Assembly: GCA_944990035.1 (NCBI GenBank)
Contig: CALYLX010000100.1
Span: forward strand, 434,001 to 498,000
Source of the DNA: Clitopilus passeckerianus
Lineage: Eukaryota > Basidiomycota > Agaricomycetes > Agaricales > Entolomataceae
Direction: 5' to 3'
Length of the DNA: 64,000 nt
A program made the translations under genes and the position numbers. Below the pieces are notes generated by a model. That model saw only the letters and a program-made list of their open reading frames with translations, searched no databases and was not told the DNA's origin. Position 1 is the stretch's first letter, and each line of letters starts with the position of its first letter. This document shows, piece by piece, positions 25,801-38,700 of this stretch.

Positions 25801-27622
25801 GGCCGGGCACAAAACGGTCGCTCAGTTACTCCTCAACTCCGAGGGCATCGAGGTCAATGCCGCATCTGACAATGGATCGACACCACTCCACCTTGCAGCC
25901 TTGAATGGGCATGCCCTGGTTGCTCAATTGCTCCTCAACGCCAAGGGCATCGAGGTCAATACAGCAAAGGAAGGTGGATCGACACCACTCCATTTTGCCG
26001 CCTCGAGTGGGCATGAATTGGTCGCTCAATTGCTCCTGGACTCCATGAGAATCGAGGTCAATGCCAGGGACATAGACGGCTTGACACCACTTCACCTTGC
26101 AGCCAAGAATGGGCATGAGCTGGTCGCTCAATTACTCCTGAACTCCATAGGCATAGAGGTCAATCCAAAGGCCAATGATGGATGGATACCGCTTCACTTT
26201 GCAGCCTTGAATGGACACGAGTCCGCCGCCCAATTGCTCCTGAACTCCACCGCCATCGAGGTCAATCTAAAGAACACACTTGGATCAACCTCACTTCACC
26301 TTGCAGCCTCTAAAGGTCATGAGTTGGTTGCTCAATTGCTCCTGAAATCCACGGGCATCGAGGTGAATGCACGAGATCTGCGCGGATGGACACCCCTTCA
26401 CAGAGCAGCGCACCAGGGGGACAAGTCCGTCACTCAATTACTTCTCAATTCCACGAGCATTGAGGTCAACACTCCAAATGAAGATGGGTGGACACCACTT
26501 CACCTTGCCGCCTCTAACGGCCATGAGTTGGTTGCTCAATTGCTCCTAAAATCCACAGGCATCGAGGTGAATGCACGAGATGTGCGCGGATGGACACCGC
26601 TTCACCGAGCAGCCCACAAGGGGCACAAGTCCGTCGCTCAATTGCTTCTCAACTCCGTGGGCATCGAGGTCAATGCAAGAGACAAAGACAGATGGACACC
26701 GCTTCACCTTACAGCCCTGATTAGGCACGAGTCGGTCGCTCAATTGCTGCTTAACTCTATGGGAATTGAGTGTAATGTAAAGGCTATAAAAGGACTAACA
26801 CCACTTCACTTCGCAGCCTCGAACGGGGACGATTTGGTCGCTCAATTACTCCTCAACTCTACAGGCATTGAGGTCAATGCCACGAATGATGATGGGTTGA
26901 CACCACTTCACCTTGCAGCATCGAATGGCCATGAGTTGGTCACTCAATTGCTACTCAACTCCATGGGCATCGAGGTCAATGCCACGAATGACGCTGGATG
27001 GGCACCACTCCACGCTGCAGCCTTGAATGGACACAAGTCGGTCGCTCAATTGCTGCTTAACTCCACTGGAATCGAGCCCAATGCAGCAAAGGAAGATGGA
27101 TCAACACCACTTCACCTTGCAGCCTGGAATGGGCACGAGTCCGTTGCTCAATTGCTGCTTAAATCCACCGGAACCAAGGTCAATGCAGCGAAGGAAGACG
27201 GAACGACACCACTTCACTTTGCAGCCCAGAATGGGCACGAACCGGTTGCTCAATTACTCCTCAATTCCACTGGCATCGAGGTCAATTCCAAATCCAACAA
27301 TGGATGGACACCGCTTCACCTTGCAGCCCGGTATGGTCAGGAGTCAGTCGCTCGGTTGCTCTTGCATTCCACAGACATCAGGGTCAATGTAGGGGACGAA
27401 GATGGATCCACACCACTCTACGTTTCAGCCTCTCACGGCCAAGAGATGATTGTTCGATTACTCTTGGGCCATCCAGGTATCGACGCCCATATTAGAGGTC
27501 AACCACGTCGGTGGGATCAAACACCCCTTGAGGTAGCCAGGTCAAAAGGTCACCATCATATTGTCGCTGTTTTTCAGGAGATGGGGTTCGCCGAAGTGGG
27601 GGATAATTCGGGAGCGGCTTAA
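22821..27622 (+). CDS. NACHT-ankyrin repeat protein C (fungal NLR-like receptor)
   Basis: Exons 22821-23013, 23067-23231, 23288-23312, 23368-23901, 23963-24321, 24381-27622, giving 1505 residues, the longest of the four. The N-terminal exon is shorter (64 aa), less basic, and ends in GRDAIFN. Walker A PGAGKTCLTS lies in the micro-exon, Walker B is IFFVVDALDE, then FMTSR. After the YTAQEFF helical part come three divergent ankyrin-like units (SPLFYACLGGH, ATALHAASRSG, RTALHLASENG) with spacers. These are followed by about 22 regular repeats and a TPLEVA cap. The two-repeat unit starting near 26290 is repeated 204 bp further on, almost unchanged, which indicates recent internal duplication. Many repeats carry LLLNSTGIEVNA in place of the NSPGIEVNP of gene B. 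The gene appears intact. Closest relative in the window is gene D. Confidence 0.9.
23288..23312 (+). other. 25-nt micro-exon encoding the Walker A loop of gene C
   Basis: Same length and phase as in the other three genes. The flanking introns are 56 and 55 bp. Confidence 0.85.
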
Positions 27623-30600
27623 TTGCTGCCGTCACTACTTTTCTCAAAACATTCAGAATCTGCACTTTACTTCTCTTGGACACGTCTACGACAGTACATA
27701 TTGACCAAATACATACTTCTACCAAAGTTGGGTCGACTCATATATAGACGATACGCATCCACCAACACATTGACAGTGGTCAACAGAATTCAAGAAGAGC
27801 GAAGTAGCCAGAATGAGCTCCTTCTCCCGATGGATTCCCGCTAGCCATTATTGGGGCGCCGGCATCTCAATGTTCTGATACACGGGTGTGGCGAGGCTAT
27901 ACCCCTCTGAACCCCTAGTGAAGAGCCAACCGCAATTGAAAAGTCTTGCAATGTCCCGCGGAGAATGGAAGGGACGCGTGTTCCCAATTTCCCGCTGAGA
28001 GCTTCGGAAACCCGTCAGGGAAACGGCGATGACAAGGGGGCGAGACTTTATGATGGACTCGGATGCGAGGTTTGAGAAGCTAACCCGAAAGCGAGTGTGA
28101 ACATGGAAATAAGACATTGGCAGGAGAGAAAGAACATACAGCGTGGGGAGTGCCTTATGGGAAGTCAATCTCACCCGAAGGCTCGTTAAGTCACGTTGAT
28201 TATCCTAACATCCTAAGACATCCCAACGTAGTGCAACAATGCACCAGGCAACGGTCAGAGCGGGAAGGCTCGCTGTCCCGCCAAGAAACAGCTCCAGCTT
28301 ATAGTCCATATATAAACATTTCGTCCGTGTCACACTACGTCTGAATGAGCATCTTTCTTGAAGGTAAAGATAACCGAAAGTACGAACCTGATCCAGGGGA
28401 AGTCCAGCGTGAATACGCCGGCCAACCAGGTTCCTTTCACGCAGCGGTATTCTTGGTGTTTCGCAGCGATAATATGTTTGTGGACAACACCGGTTTTGGG
28501 ACTTCATGTTTCCCAACGAATCCTAATCCATGAGGAATGTTCAAGAGTTGTACGAGGGCGACCGCGCGGATGGCTCGTAAGGCTGATTGTGAGCAAGGGA
28601 GCTGCATCTGGACGAATGGAGTCAAGTTCTTCAATATAGAACGCAAATCGTGCGATGGGCCTGACCTATGTTCTGCAGAGAAGAGTTAGTTCGAGCTCAA
28701 TGATAGATATATGCGTCGGGGACATACGTATAAATTGGCCGCTTCGTCGTGGATATCTGACAGCATAACGTGTAAAGACGCCATGCGCTGTGTACTGCAT
28801 GCATATCATGGACATCCGGTGACCTTTCAGGGCGACGATAGATTGGCTTGTATCTCCTGCATGCGGTGCGGTCTTCTAGAGCAAAGGAGCTTGCCGCCGC
28901 ATTGTACAGAACCCGACTTTCGTGAGCAAATACCTGTACCCATAACGCACTGCGTCTATATAGGAAGTTATCATCAATGCGGAGACATTTCGATAGGAGC
29001 TAACCTGCGTGGACATCATAAGCAGATAGCCCTGGTTTCTCTGGTATCTTGTACCGTTGTATTTCTGCTGCTTTTCGTAGAGGTGATAGCTTCCCAGCTG
29101 ATGGGCCTCCATCACACGAATGATTCTAACGCAAGGGCGCCTATTCAAGGGTTATAAAAGGTTTAGCCTCGAGGCTGATTGAGGATGAGGGAAAATGTCT
29201 GACCAAAGAGGTGAGGTCGTCCAAGACCATACATGCATGGAGGATGAGCAAGCTGTTTGCTCTGCAGCGACGTTTTAGTCTGGGGACGATATTGAGTACA
29301 TCCACAGGCAACATGCGTATCTAAGGGCTTCCCAAGCATGGCTATCCGGTGGATTAACGTTCTAAGTCGCCATAGCTGCATATCACGGCTTTTTAGCTAG
29401 TATAGCACGAAGGGGTTGCCAATGTTGATATGAGAGATTGATATTGGAGGCACAAAGAGTACGTGTTTTCAGTCTCAAATAGATCCCATGCTCAAGCTCT
29501 AGAGAAAGCAGAGAATCCTGGGGGAGCACCGCAAACCAGACGAAGCATATGCAGGATGGTTCTGACCAAGGAGGAGGTGTGGCTGTGGCCGACGCGATTC
29601 CTTCGACCTCAACTCCCATGCCTAGCAAGAGGCCCGGTGTCTTCCAGGCGCCAACGACAGGCTCAGCCGTACAGAAAGGCAAATGCAAACATTCAGCGTC
29701 TAATGTGACATTTGAGACGACATTTAACCTGCCCAGATCATAGCGGTCGGATCTGTTGGTTTGATGTGAGCTTTCGCGTTTTTTCATCCTGGCATGTCGG
29801 AAGACTCACAAACGCGCCATTTTTAAGTAGGATACTCTGCCTTTGCTTTCAACGAGTCTGCTGCTAAGCAGGTGGATCCTAAAACTCGCGTGGATGGGAC
29901 GACAAGTCTGGTTAATTAAGTCAAGAAACGACCTGGACTCGTATGCCAAGGACGGCTCGGTATCATGCTCACTGAGGACAGCGAGAAGGTATTTGGCTTG
30001 GTGCGTTCTTTCTTGCTTGTGCCACACAAACTAGGTTGCTGATACCTTTTCTATAGGCTGCAGCGAACCCTTCCTTGTTCTGTTAATACGACCTCCTCGG
30101 TCTTTCGCCTCAACACAGGCAAACCCTACTCTACACCAGGATCGTCAAGATAGAACTTATTAGACTCTGTCACTATAGAGAGGTTTCACGCTGACCTTCG
30201 CTTCCGTGAATTATTGGTCTGGTAAGTCTGTTATCCATTCACGTTGAACGAAAAGAAACTGATATTAAGCCATGTATTCCAGATATTTGCCAACAGCCCA
30301 GCAGGTCAGCGTGGTCTGGCTATCAGCTTTCTTAGTTCTACGACCCCCTACGAGTGATATTTACGAGCGTTCTCAAGTGAAGGTATGTTCAGACCCAATT
30401 ATTTTGACGAACGGAGGCTCATTGGTTAGCGCAGACGCGTCCTCACATGTGGCCGAAAGTCGTGATTCAGCAACATCAGAGACCTAATACCCTACGAGCC
30501 AATAATCGGGAATAGCGGCCTTCCTCTCATCCCCCAGTAACTCCCGCCTGCCTTCCCTCGAAAACTCCACGACCAGCCTTCTCAACCTTCAAATCTGTCG

Positions 30601-31330
30601 CATCATCTGTTGGGCCCCTTGAGCCATCCTCAGGAGCTCATATTGTCTGCCTCCGGACGACCTCTCGGATCTCTGCGAGGTTCTCCAATCCAACTCTTCG
30701 GATTCCGAAACGATGCTCAGCAGCGTTATGGCCTCCCGCCTTCCGGCGCATTGGGTCCGTTTTCCCTATACAAACTATTGCAACCTCTCGGTCAGCAAAG
30801 AGTGGGTCGTGGGAGGTATGCCAACCCCGCTACGGCATCCATACATCTCGTTCCCCGCGCTTTTGTCAAATGGGACTCATCGCACGAGCAGGGGATATGC
30901 GCCTCCCTGGGGTCGGCGTGGCGAAACCGGTGGGATTCAGGGAGACGCACTCGGGGTGTTGGGGATGATGGTTCAGCATTAGTAATAGGCTTTACATGAA
31001 CATGCATCGAATTGGTAGTAATACTGTACTGGGTAGTATTAGTCGTCGTTAATTCATTTATACGACAGTATGTGCAACTTGAGATATAGGTGACGGCGAG
31101 GGTTGCCATCGTCCAAGGGTCCACTGACATAGTCCTCCTAAGCAAGTCGAATATTCGCCCGAGTCAGTATTTCTGCAATATGGTCGTTAGCGCTGCCTGA
31201 AATTCTTGGGCAGTAGATGCACAAACCTACTCGGTATCCCAAAGAGATCAACCTTGCTCATACAACTGTATCCTCATGGATGCAAAGAGCTACTAGTGCA
31301 CGAGGAAGAGCGCAGATCCAGATATTTTGG
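27623..31330. other. Intergenic downstream of gene C, no clear gene
   Basis: The part next to gene C (27800-27900, with gaatgagctcctt) resembles the flank after gene D near 51450. Short frames near 28437-28646, 28711-29157 and 30610-30999 show no domain, and several overlap on opposite strands. Probably decayed copies of the flanking modules. Confidence 0.4.
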
Positions 31331-32160
31331 CTTCAGGATGCATGGCGGTCATCGACGATAGTGGTACCAGCTCGTAGGAGGAAGCCTGGGAGGCCCTGAT
31401 GGTCCTTCCAGGATTCGGTCACGGTCTCTTGATACGTCTGTACGACGAAGTCATCCGGAGCCGTAGGGAACGGCTGACCGCCGAGTTGGAGTGTCAGATT
31501 ATGTGGTCGGGTTGACAGAGGGCACGAGGAGAGGGCGCCAAATCCAGAGACAGTTTGCGGAAGATGGATTTGCCAGAGCGGCGCGAATTGACTGGTCAAC
31601 CTGAAGGAGGAGGAGACGATGCTCCCGGATACTTTCATTCCGGTGAAGTCGACATCATCGGTAGTGGAAATAGAATCCTATGGAATTCAATGGAATTGGG
31701 TAATCCTGAAGAAAATGTCGTCAGCATTTCCTATGGTTAATTCGAGTCTGGCGCTTACACGAACCTTGTTGTTATCCGCGAGCAAAGTAAATTCGCCATT
31801 TTCCCCTCAAAAGCCCGAGGTGTATTGACCAGGTCTTGATGATGATGGATAAATCGAGGAGACCAGGAAAGTCGAGAAGATTTTAGTCCAATGTGTATCC
31901 TTCGCTTGGTTACCGGAAGCTTATTCTTTCCGACATTTCGCAGCGGGCTGGCAAGGATATTGGAGATAGATGAATATACTTGAAATTTTGAGAGGCAATC
32001 GAACCAACTTGAAACTTGAAAGTGGTCAAGCAGTGGTGGCAGGAGTTGCAAGGCCAGGTCCTCCAAAATATACAGCGACAAATAAATCCCCTCTCAACCT
32101 CTCGATACCCGCCCAAGGGTCAAACCAGCAACACGTGCTAATATGTTACGTTTTAGGTGA
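31331..32160 (-). pseudogene. Relic of gene Y, copy 3 (between genes C and D)
   Basis: The sequence gtcgtcagcatttcct near 31718 matches 5248. The stretch reading ATATACAGCGACAAATAAAT near 32068 matches the ACAAACAAATG stretches near 6300 and 15077. Minus-strand frames (31755-32081) are interrupted by stops. Same position and strand relative to an NLR gene as the other Y relics. Confidence 0.3.
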
Positions 32161-32455
32161 AGCCGGTTATGAGTGATGTCACTGCTAACCATCCTCTTCA
32201 TTTCCCTGCCTCCCCTCCTGGCGTGGACGGTGTACCGGGGTGGAGGCAAGCGGCGGATGACCCTGGGATGACCAGATGGAGTAGAAATCGGCTGGTGGAA
32301 ATCTTTTGGGAAATCGTCTGAAGAGATAGTCGAGGGCTATGGTTTCTCCTCTTCCTCCGTTGTTAGACCTGTATAGGGATGTACGCCGAGATTCTCACAG
32401 TGATCGTCCGCCCACAAAATCTCAATTCGAATTAGTCCTCCGGTCTTCGGCCGAT

Positions 32456-32486
32456 GGGCGCCAAATGTCATGAATAAAGCTGTGTC
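32456..32486 (+). promoter_or_regulatory. Conserved upstream block of NLR gene D
   Basis: GGGCGCCAAATGTCATGAAT followed by AAAGCTGTGTCC, about 160 bp before the ATG. The spacing is as in genes A-C. Confidence 0.4.
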
Positions 32487-33089
32487 CACATCCGCACCAG
32501 CGCTTCTGCGTGCCAGAGCCTCATGTTCTAAGGGACACGAGTAGGACGCTTGTTACCCTAGAACCATTTGTCTGGTCTACGAGCTACTTCATTCTGTGTC
32601 CCAGATTCGCCCAAAGAAACCCGCTGGAATGGCTTCAGACAAAACGACGGACCATGAGCCTGCAAGCAGCGACACCAGATACCCAAAAAGGCGTCCAACC
32701 CTCCCACTTCCTGCTTCGGTGGATTTCTCGATGCATTCAAATGCCACGGTAGCTGGACGCGACGTAAACATCAACGTCGCAGCCGGGGTGCCGCCCAGAG
32801 ATCCTGCTATAGGTAGGCAGGACCGACCACATGTTTCTCAATCTATGAACTAACCTCATTGGCAGATATACGGACACTTGCCAACTGGATATCGCCTCTG
32901 AATCATCATAAGATTCACAAGGATATACTCGAGAAGGTGATGAAAGGAACTGGATCTTGGATCTTCGAACATCCAGGATTTAAGGACTGGCTATCCAAGA
33001 AGACCAAGGTTCTGTGGGGGACTGGTATACGTAAGTCCTCTTCAACACACTGGGACAACTTGAATACAGTTTAACATTTCTGATTGCAG

Positions 33090-33114
33090 CAGGAGCGGGG
33101 AAAAGTTGTCTTAC
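33090..33114 (+). other. 25-nt micro-exon encoding the Walker A loop of gene D
   Basis: Same length and phase as in genes A-C. The loop reads GAGKS here instead of GAGKT. The flanking introns are 59 and 53 bp. Confidence 0.85.
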
Positions 33115-35413
33115 GTGAGAATACCTTTCCTTCAGCCCGGCTGGGTATTCAACCCCAACTTGAGCAGGTCAATGGTCATTGAATATCTCATTGAGCACAA
33201 ACACACCACGGCCATCTACGTTTACTGCCAATACAACGATCAACTGTCTGCCGCCGAAATACTAGCTTGTCTACTCAAGCAGATGATCGAAAACTCTGGA
33301 GAGGTTGCACAATATGTCCTGAACGACTTACACAAAAAATGCGTCCGCACTGAAACCAAACCTTCGAAATCTGAACTCCTGACAACACTTCGGGGGGCTT
33401 CTCGACACTTTATGGACGTCTTCTTTGTAGTGGATGCGTTGGACGAGCTTAAAGATGACGTTCGACCAGAACTCATAATTGATCTGATGTCCCTTCAACA
33501 ACCGCTCTTTATGACCTCCCGTCCACTCTCGGATTTTCCCTACTCGAGGGCGCCAGACTTCACCATTCAAGCACGCAACGATGATCTCGACACTTACATA
33601 ACGACCAAAATTGCATCTTTCCCGAAGTTGGAACCCCTCCTTCGTGGACCTGGAGTTCGTGAGGATATTATCACTAAAATTCAGACTCGATGTGATGGGA
33701 TGTGAGTGAAAATTGTCCCTCTGTGGTGCAGGGTGGCTAAGATGACCCAATAGGTTCCTTCTTGCCGCTCTCCAGGTGGATGCGTTGTTTTCAGCTGGCA
33801 TCATTGACGCCAAAAGCCTGCGAAAAGCGGTGGAGCACCTGCCCACATCGTTAGATGGTCGGTACGAGCTGACGCTAAAGCGGGTTCGAAGCCAGAATAC
33901 TCAGGAGCAGGATCTGGCTTTCAGGGCGATTGCGTTGGTGACGCACGCTGCTTCTATTCTTAGCGTCGACGAGCTTCTCGAAGCCCTTACCGTTGATGTC
34001 GAGGCGGCTTCCGTTGAGGGAGAGTGTCGTACGACGGAAGAGACATTGGTCGGTGTTTGTATGGGGTTCGTGACAATTGAGAAGGAAACCAAAACGGTCC
34101 AGCTGATTCGTATGTCCTGGCCACGCTTGCTACTTTCCAACCTGAATCAATGATTTCGCAGACTACACCGCGCAAGAATTCTTCAAGAGGCAGAACGATA
34201 CCCCAATTTTCAACGACCCACACACGTTCATCGCGAATGTTTCGGCAGTATACCTGAGTCACTCAGACATCGAATCTACCGCGATTCTTACCAACGACGA
34301 CCTTCGAGCGACGAAGTCATCCCACCCATTTCTCCACTATGCCTGCTCCAATCTGGCTTATCACACATGCCAGGCAAGCGCCAGCGGCGAAGGCCAAATC
34401 CCCACGCATATTGGCGAGCTTTTCCGGAAGCGACCTAATGTGCCGGTGCCGCTCACTCTCCTGGGGAATTTCATTGATCATGTGCAAGCAATCCATTTTG
34501 CTGCGTTTCATGGGCTGAAGTCCCTATTTGAGGGAAACCTCAAATCACTCAATACAAACTCGACGCTCGGATGTTCGCCATTGTTCTATGCATGCCTGGG
34601 TGGCCACACCGCCCTTGCCAAGCAGGCATTGGACGACTTCACAGTCAGCACGGGCGCTGGATATGCAACGAAGTTCGGTGCAACTGTCCTTCATGCTGCA
34701 TCCCGAAGCGGACAGCTAGACGCCGTTGAACTCGTGTTACCAATTGTCGGCCCCAAGGGCAGGACTTCAACTATTCGCCGCCTCTTTGGCCATATGCACG
34801 TTGACATCAACAATAAAATGTCGGATGGGCGAACAGCTCTTCATCTGGCGTCACAATATGGATATGTGTCAGTTGTCAACACCTTTCTCGGTCACATTGA
34901 CGCGCATACAGAAAGCGCCATTGAGCAGAGGGTGTTGCAGATACCGTCCCAGCTAGGATACTGGAACGTATCCAGACTGGGACTTAGCTCTGGCAACATT
35001 GAAGTTAATGCTAAGGACCAGAACGGAGGGACGCCCCTCATCGTATCAGTCGAAAATGGACACTCTTTGGTTATTGAATCACTGCTCGGCGTGGAGGGCA
35101 TACGTGTCAATGCGACAACAGAACATGGATGGACAGCACTACATTTTGCAGCCCAGAGTGGGCCCTTATTAGCTGCTCGATTGCTACTGGAGTCCGCGGG
35201 CATTGAGACCAATCCAAAGTCCAATGACGGATGGTCACCACTTCACGTTGCAGCGTTGAATGGGCACGACTTGGTCGCTCTATTGCTCCTGAACGCCCCG
35301 CATCAGCATTCCGTCGTGTGGCTTAAAAATGCTTGAATGTGCTTGAAATGCTCTTAAAGAGCTTTAAGACCATTTAAGACTGTTTAAGACTGTTTAAGCA
35401 AATTAAGACGATT

Positions 35414-35418
35414 AAGAG
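35414..35418. repeat. Target-site duplication AAGAG, left (copia)
   Basis: AAGAG directly precedes the left LTR, and the same 5 bp follow the right LTR at 50624-50628. This marks the outer LTRs as the ends of one integration event. Confidence 0.9.
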
Positions 35419-35789
35419 TGTCGAGCAAGCATGTCTTCCAGCGAGGGAAGTTGCAGAGCGGCCTACCTTGAGCTAAGTGTAGGGTTGTGAGGTAAAGCGA
35501 ACTATGTAATAAGACTAGAGAAGTCTCCAATGTATTGAGGTGAAGTACATAGGTTTATATACATAAGGAGAGCGTGCACAGACCATGTATATGTAAGCAT
35601 ATCTAGAATGTTCTGTGCTAAATATAGTACGGAAGTGACACGGAATGAGTCATAAGTAGTCATGAAGTGTCACGTGAGTTGCCATGAGGCGTATTCGTAA
35701 GAAGGCGTAACAATGGTGCGATATGGCGCAATACTAGATCATGTGATGTCACGTGATTAGTCATGTGAGTGGTACGCGTCAATTCAACA
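35419..35789 (-). repeat. LTR 1 (371 bp, minus orientation)
   Basis: Starts TGTCGAGCAAGC and ends TCAATTCAACA. It differs from LTR 3 at only two sites, both CpG in this copy and CpA in LTR 3. Its U3 end abuts TCTCC and distal gag instead of flanking DNA. Confidence 0.95.
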
Positions 35790-38700
35790 TCTCCCAGGTA
35801 AATGGGACAGCAGACCCATCATTGACGGTGTCCAAAAGGACTATGCTGCGACTCTTAAGGCTGGATGCCCATGGCCGCATCTGCTTGAATGTGATAATAA
35901 CACGTGCGATCATCCTGATCATGCCAAGCAAATTGCGGAGCTGACTTGCCAACTTAGGTGTGGCTGCTGGACTAATCCAGAGGTCGAAGGACCAGTCAAG
36001 CATACATGTGGCAAGACCAATGACCCTCGTACACGCGCCAAGAAGACTGTAGCGCAGTCTTCTACTTCGGAGGAAGCTCCCACATCATCTGCGCAGATTG
36101 AGGAAGTTGTTGATCTTCCCCCTTCTCCCCGCCCTACTAAACGTACACGTTGCGACGAAGACGAAATATCTCTCGGCGGAGAATCGGATCAGGAAGATCA
36201 GCGTCAAGATGGTCACATGGAGATGGATTGGGATGCGGAAATGGCCGCCAATGACCAAACTGGTCCTCTTGACAGGCAAGTACCTTGCACTTTTGATTCA
36301 AGATCAAATGCTGATAGAAAGTTCCAGCGAGCTCTTCGGCGACGATTAATTTCACGCACGAACTCTACGGACTTTACTATACACGATACATATGCATTCG
36401 GGGATACCCCCACTTCTACTATGACATGTATGCCAGCATTAGGATCTGTGACTAACTCGTCACAAAAATTTATGAATCATGCAATTAACTGCAACAAGTG
36501 TAAGGGAAAGAGACCAGATGATGGATCCGCATCATGGATCATGGATTCCGGTGCTTCGTATCATTTACGAATAATCTCAATGACTTCACCGACTACGAAG
36601 AAGGTGACTTTGGAAATGTTATAACTGCAAGCGGTCAAGTTTCCATAAGGGGTCGAGGAACTGTGTTCATCGATCATTCATTTGTGAGACCCGGAACCAA
36701 CAAGACTGTTGAAGTGACTACACGTCTATCTCCAGTCTATTACTTCCCTGAGCTCTCCACGCGATTACTCGCTATGGGAGAATTCTTACAGAAGGAGAAA
36801 CTCCTTCTTAGGGCTTCATCTTCCACGATGACATTCTATTCTCGGAATAAGAATCGTGCGGAGATAGTGTGTAAACCACACGTTCCTGGTGATAACCTTT
36901 ATTGGTTAGATACCAAGATCACTTCTGCAAAGAAGATGGTCGCTGCATCATGCGTATTTGCAGCCACGTACGACTTGTGGCATAAACGCCTCGGACATCC
37001 GTCTAAGGAAGTTTTACGCCGTAGTCAGGTACATACGCGGAAAGGTCCGCAAAACATTGAATTCCCAAAAGAGAATCTGATTTGCCAAGGATGTGCACAA
37101 GGGAAAATGCCTTCAAAGTCTTTCCCGCCATCCGAATCTCGTGCAAAGGAACCCTTCGAGATGATTCATTCTGATCTGAAGGAATTTCCTGTGATTTCAT
37201 ATCACAAATACAAATACTTTATCTCCTTCTTGGATGATAACTCCTCCCACGGATGGGTGATGTTCCTTCGTAAAAAGTCGGAAGCCGTCAAAGCTATGGA
37301 AGACTTTGCTGCCATGGTTGACACCCAGTTCGGAGCTAAGATCAAATCTTGGCGTATCGATGGAGGGGGTGAATTCACCAAGTTTGAGAATGCACTGAGA
37401 CAACATGGCATTCAGATTCAGAAAAGTGCACCGCACACGCCTCAACAAAATGGCCGTGCAGAGCGCTTTAACTGCACCATCATGGATAAAGCAATGGCTA
37501 TGCATCACGATGCTTGTCTCCCTAACATGTGGTGGGAATTCTCTGTGGCACATAGTGCTCATCTATACAACTGAACTCCAATTCGAAGAATCAATTGGAA
37601 AACACCCCACGAGGTTATCTATAAGGAGAAACCAGACATTTCTCACCTCCGTGTATTTGGTTGTGGTGCTTACGTTTACCTCCCTGAGGACAAACGTCCC
37701 AACAAACTTGCTCCGAAATCGGAACTCATGTTGTACCTTGGTACAGAACCGGGTATGAAGGCGCACAAATTCATGCGACTTCACAACAACACAATATTTG
37801 TTGGAACTACAGCACTATTTGATGAAACACTATTCCCCAAATGTCCTGAACACAAAAGTCGTGGCATCACACGTATAGGTGATAAACCTTTGATGCAAGA
37901 CCCGGAACATCATGTTCCAGATCAACAAATTCCTTCGGAATCGGGAGATGATGACAATGATGGTCCAGAACCACCTAGTCAACATCAAAATGATCATGCT
38001 TCTGATCACACCCGAACCCCTTCTCCTTCTCCACCTTCCACTCCGAAACCTAAATCGGACAAGGGTAAAGGCAAAATGCCTACCGTGGAAGAGGAACCTG
38101 AGGAAGTCTCTGATAATGAAGACTTCTATGTTGATGACCCAACATCAACAGGTCAGGGTTCCGTGTATCCACCTGGTCAGTCCGATAATGAACAACGACC
38201 ATATCAAATTGATCCATCTAAATTCCAACTTCGTCGAATTGATGTGGAAAACTGGAGATCACTTCCAGATCGTGCTCAATTTGAAAATAATAGCGGACCG
38301 CAATTGCCTCAAGGCATACCATTGCGACGCTATCCCCAAAGGATACGTACCATTACCAGAAAACCTGGCAATGTATATGGAGAAAATTGTCTTCCCTCTG
38401 AAATTCAAAGGGACATTCTCATGGACAGATATTGGAAAAAGACCGTGGGTGAAATGCCTGGGCGCGCCAGACAAGTACCACGATCCGGTTATGACCATCG
38501 TCAGGCTACATTTCAGCCAACTGACACGATGGAAGGGATCACAACCTCCAATACTAGCGAACAGTCCGAGAATGATGACGATCAACCATCAGGAGAACAG
38601 GTTGAGGATCGCATGCAAGGCGTTGTGCCTGAACAGAAATTGCCACGTCCGCCGAAACGGCCTCGTGAAGATTCTGATGCTGATCTCGCTTGGGCACAAA

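Noticed and set aside
30610..30999. Plus-strand frame of 129 codons between genes C and D
   Set aside because: Competing frames overlap on both strands, there is no recognisable motif, and the composition is typical of non-coding GC-rich sequence.
35301..35418. The CATCAGCA arm as the end of a single large transposon spanning 35.3-50.8 kb
   Set aside because: The AAGAG duplication and LTR ends show that the interior is a separate copia insertion. The arms alone form a complete 262-bp hairpin element.
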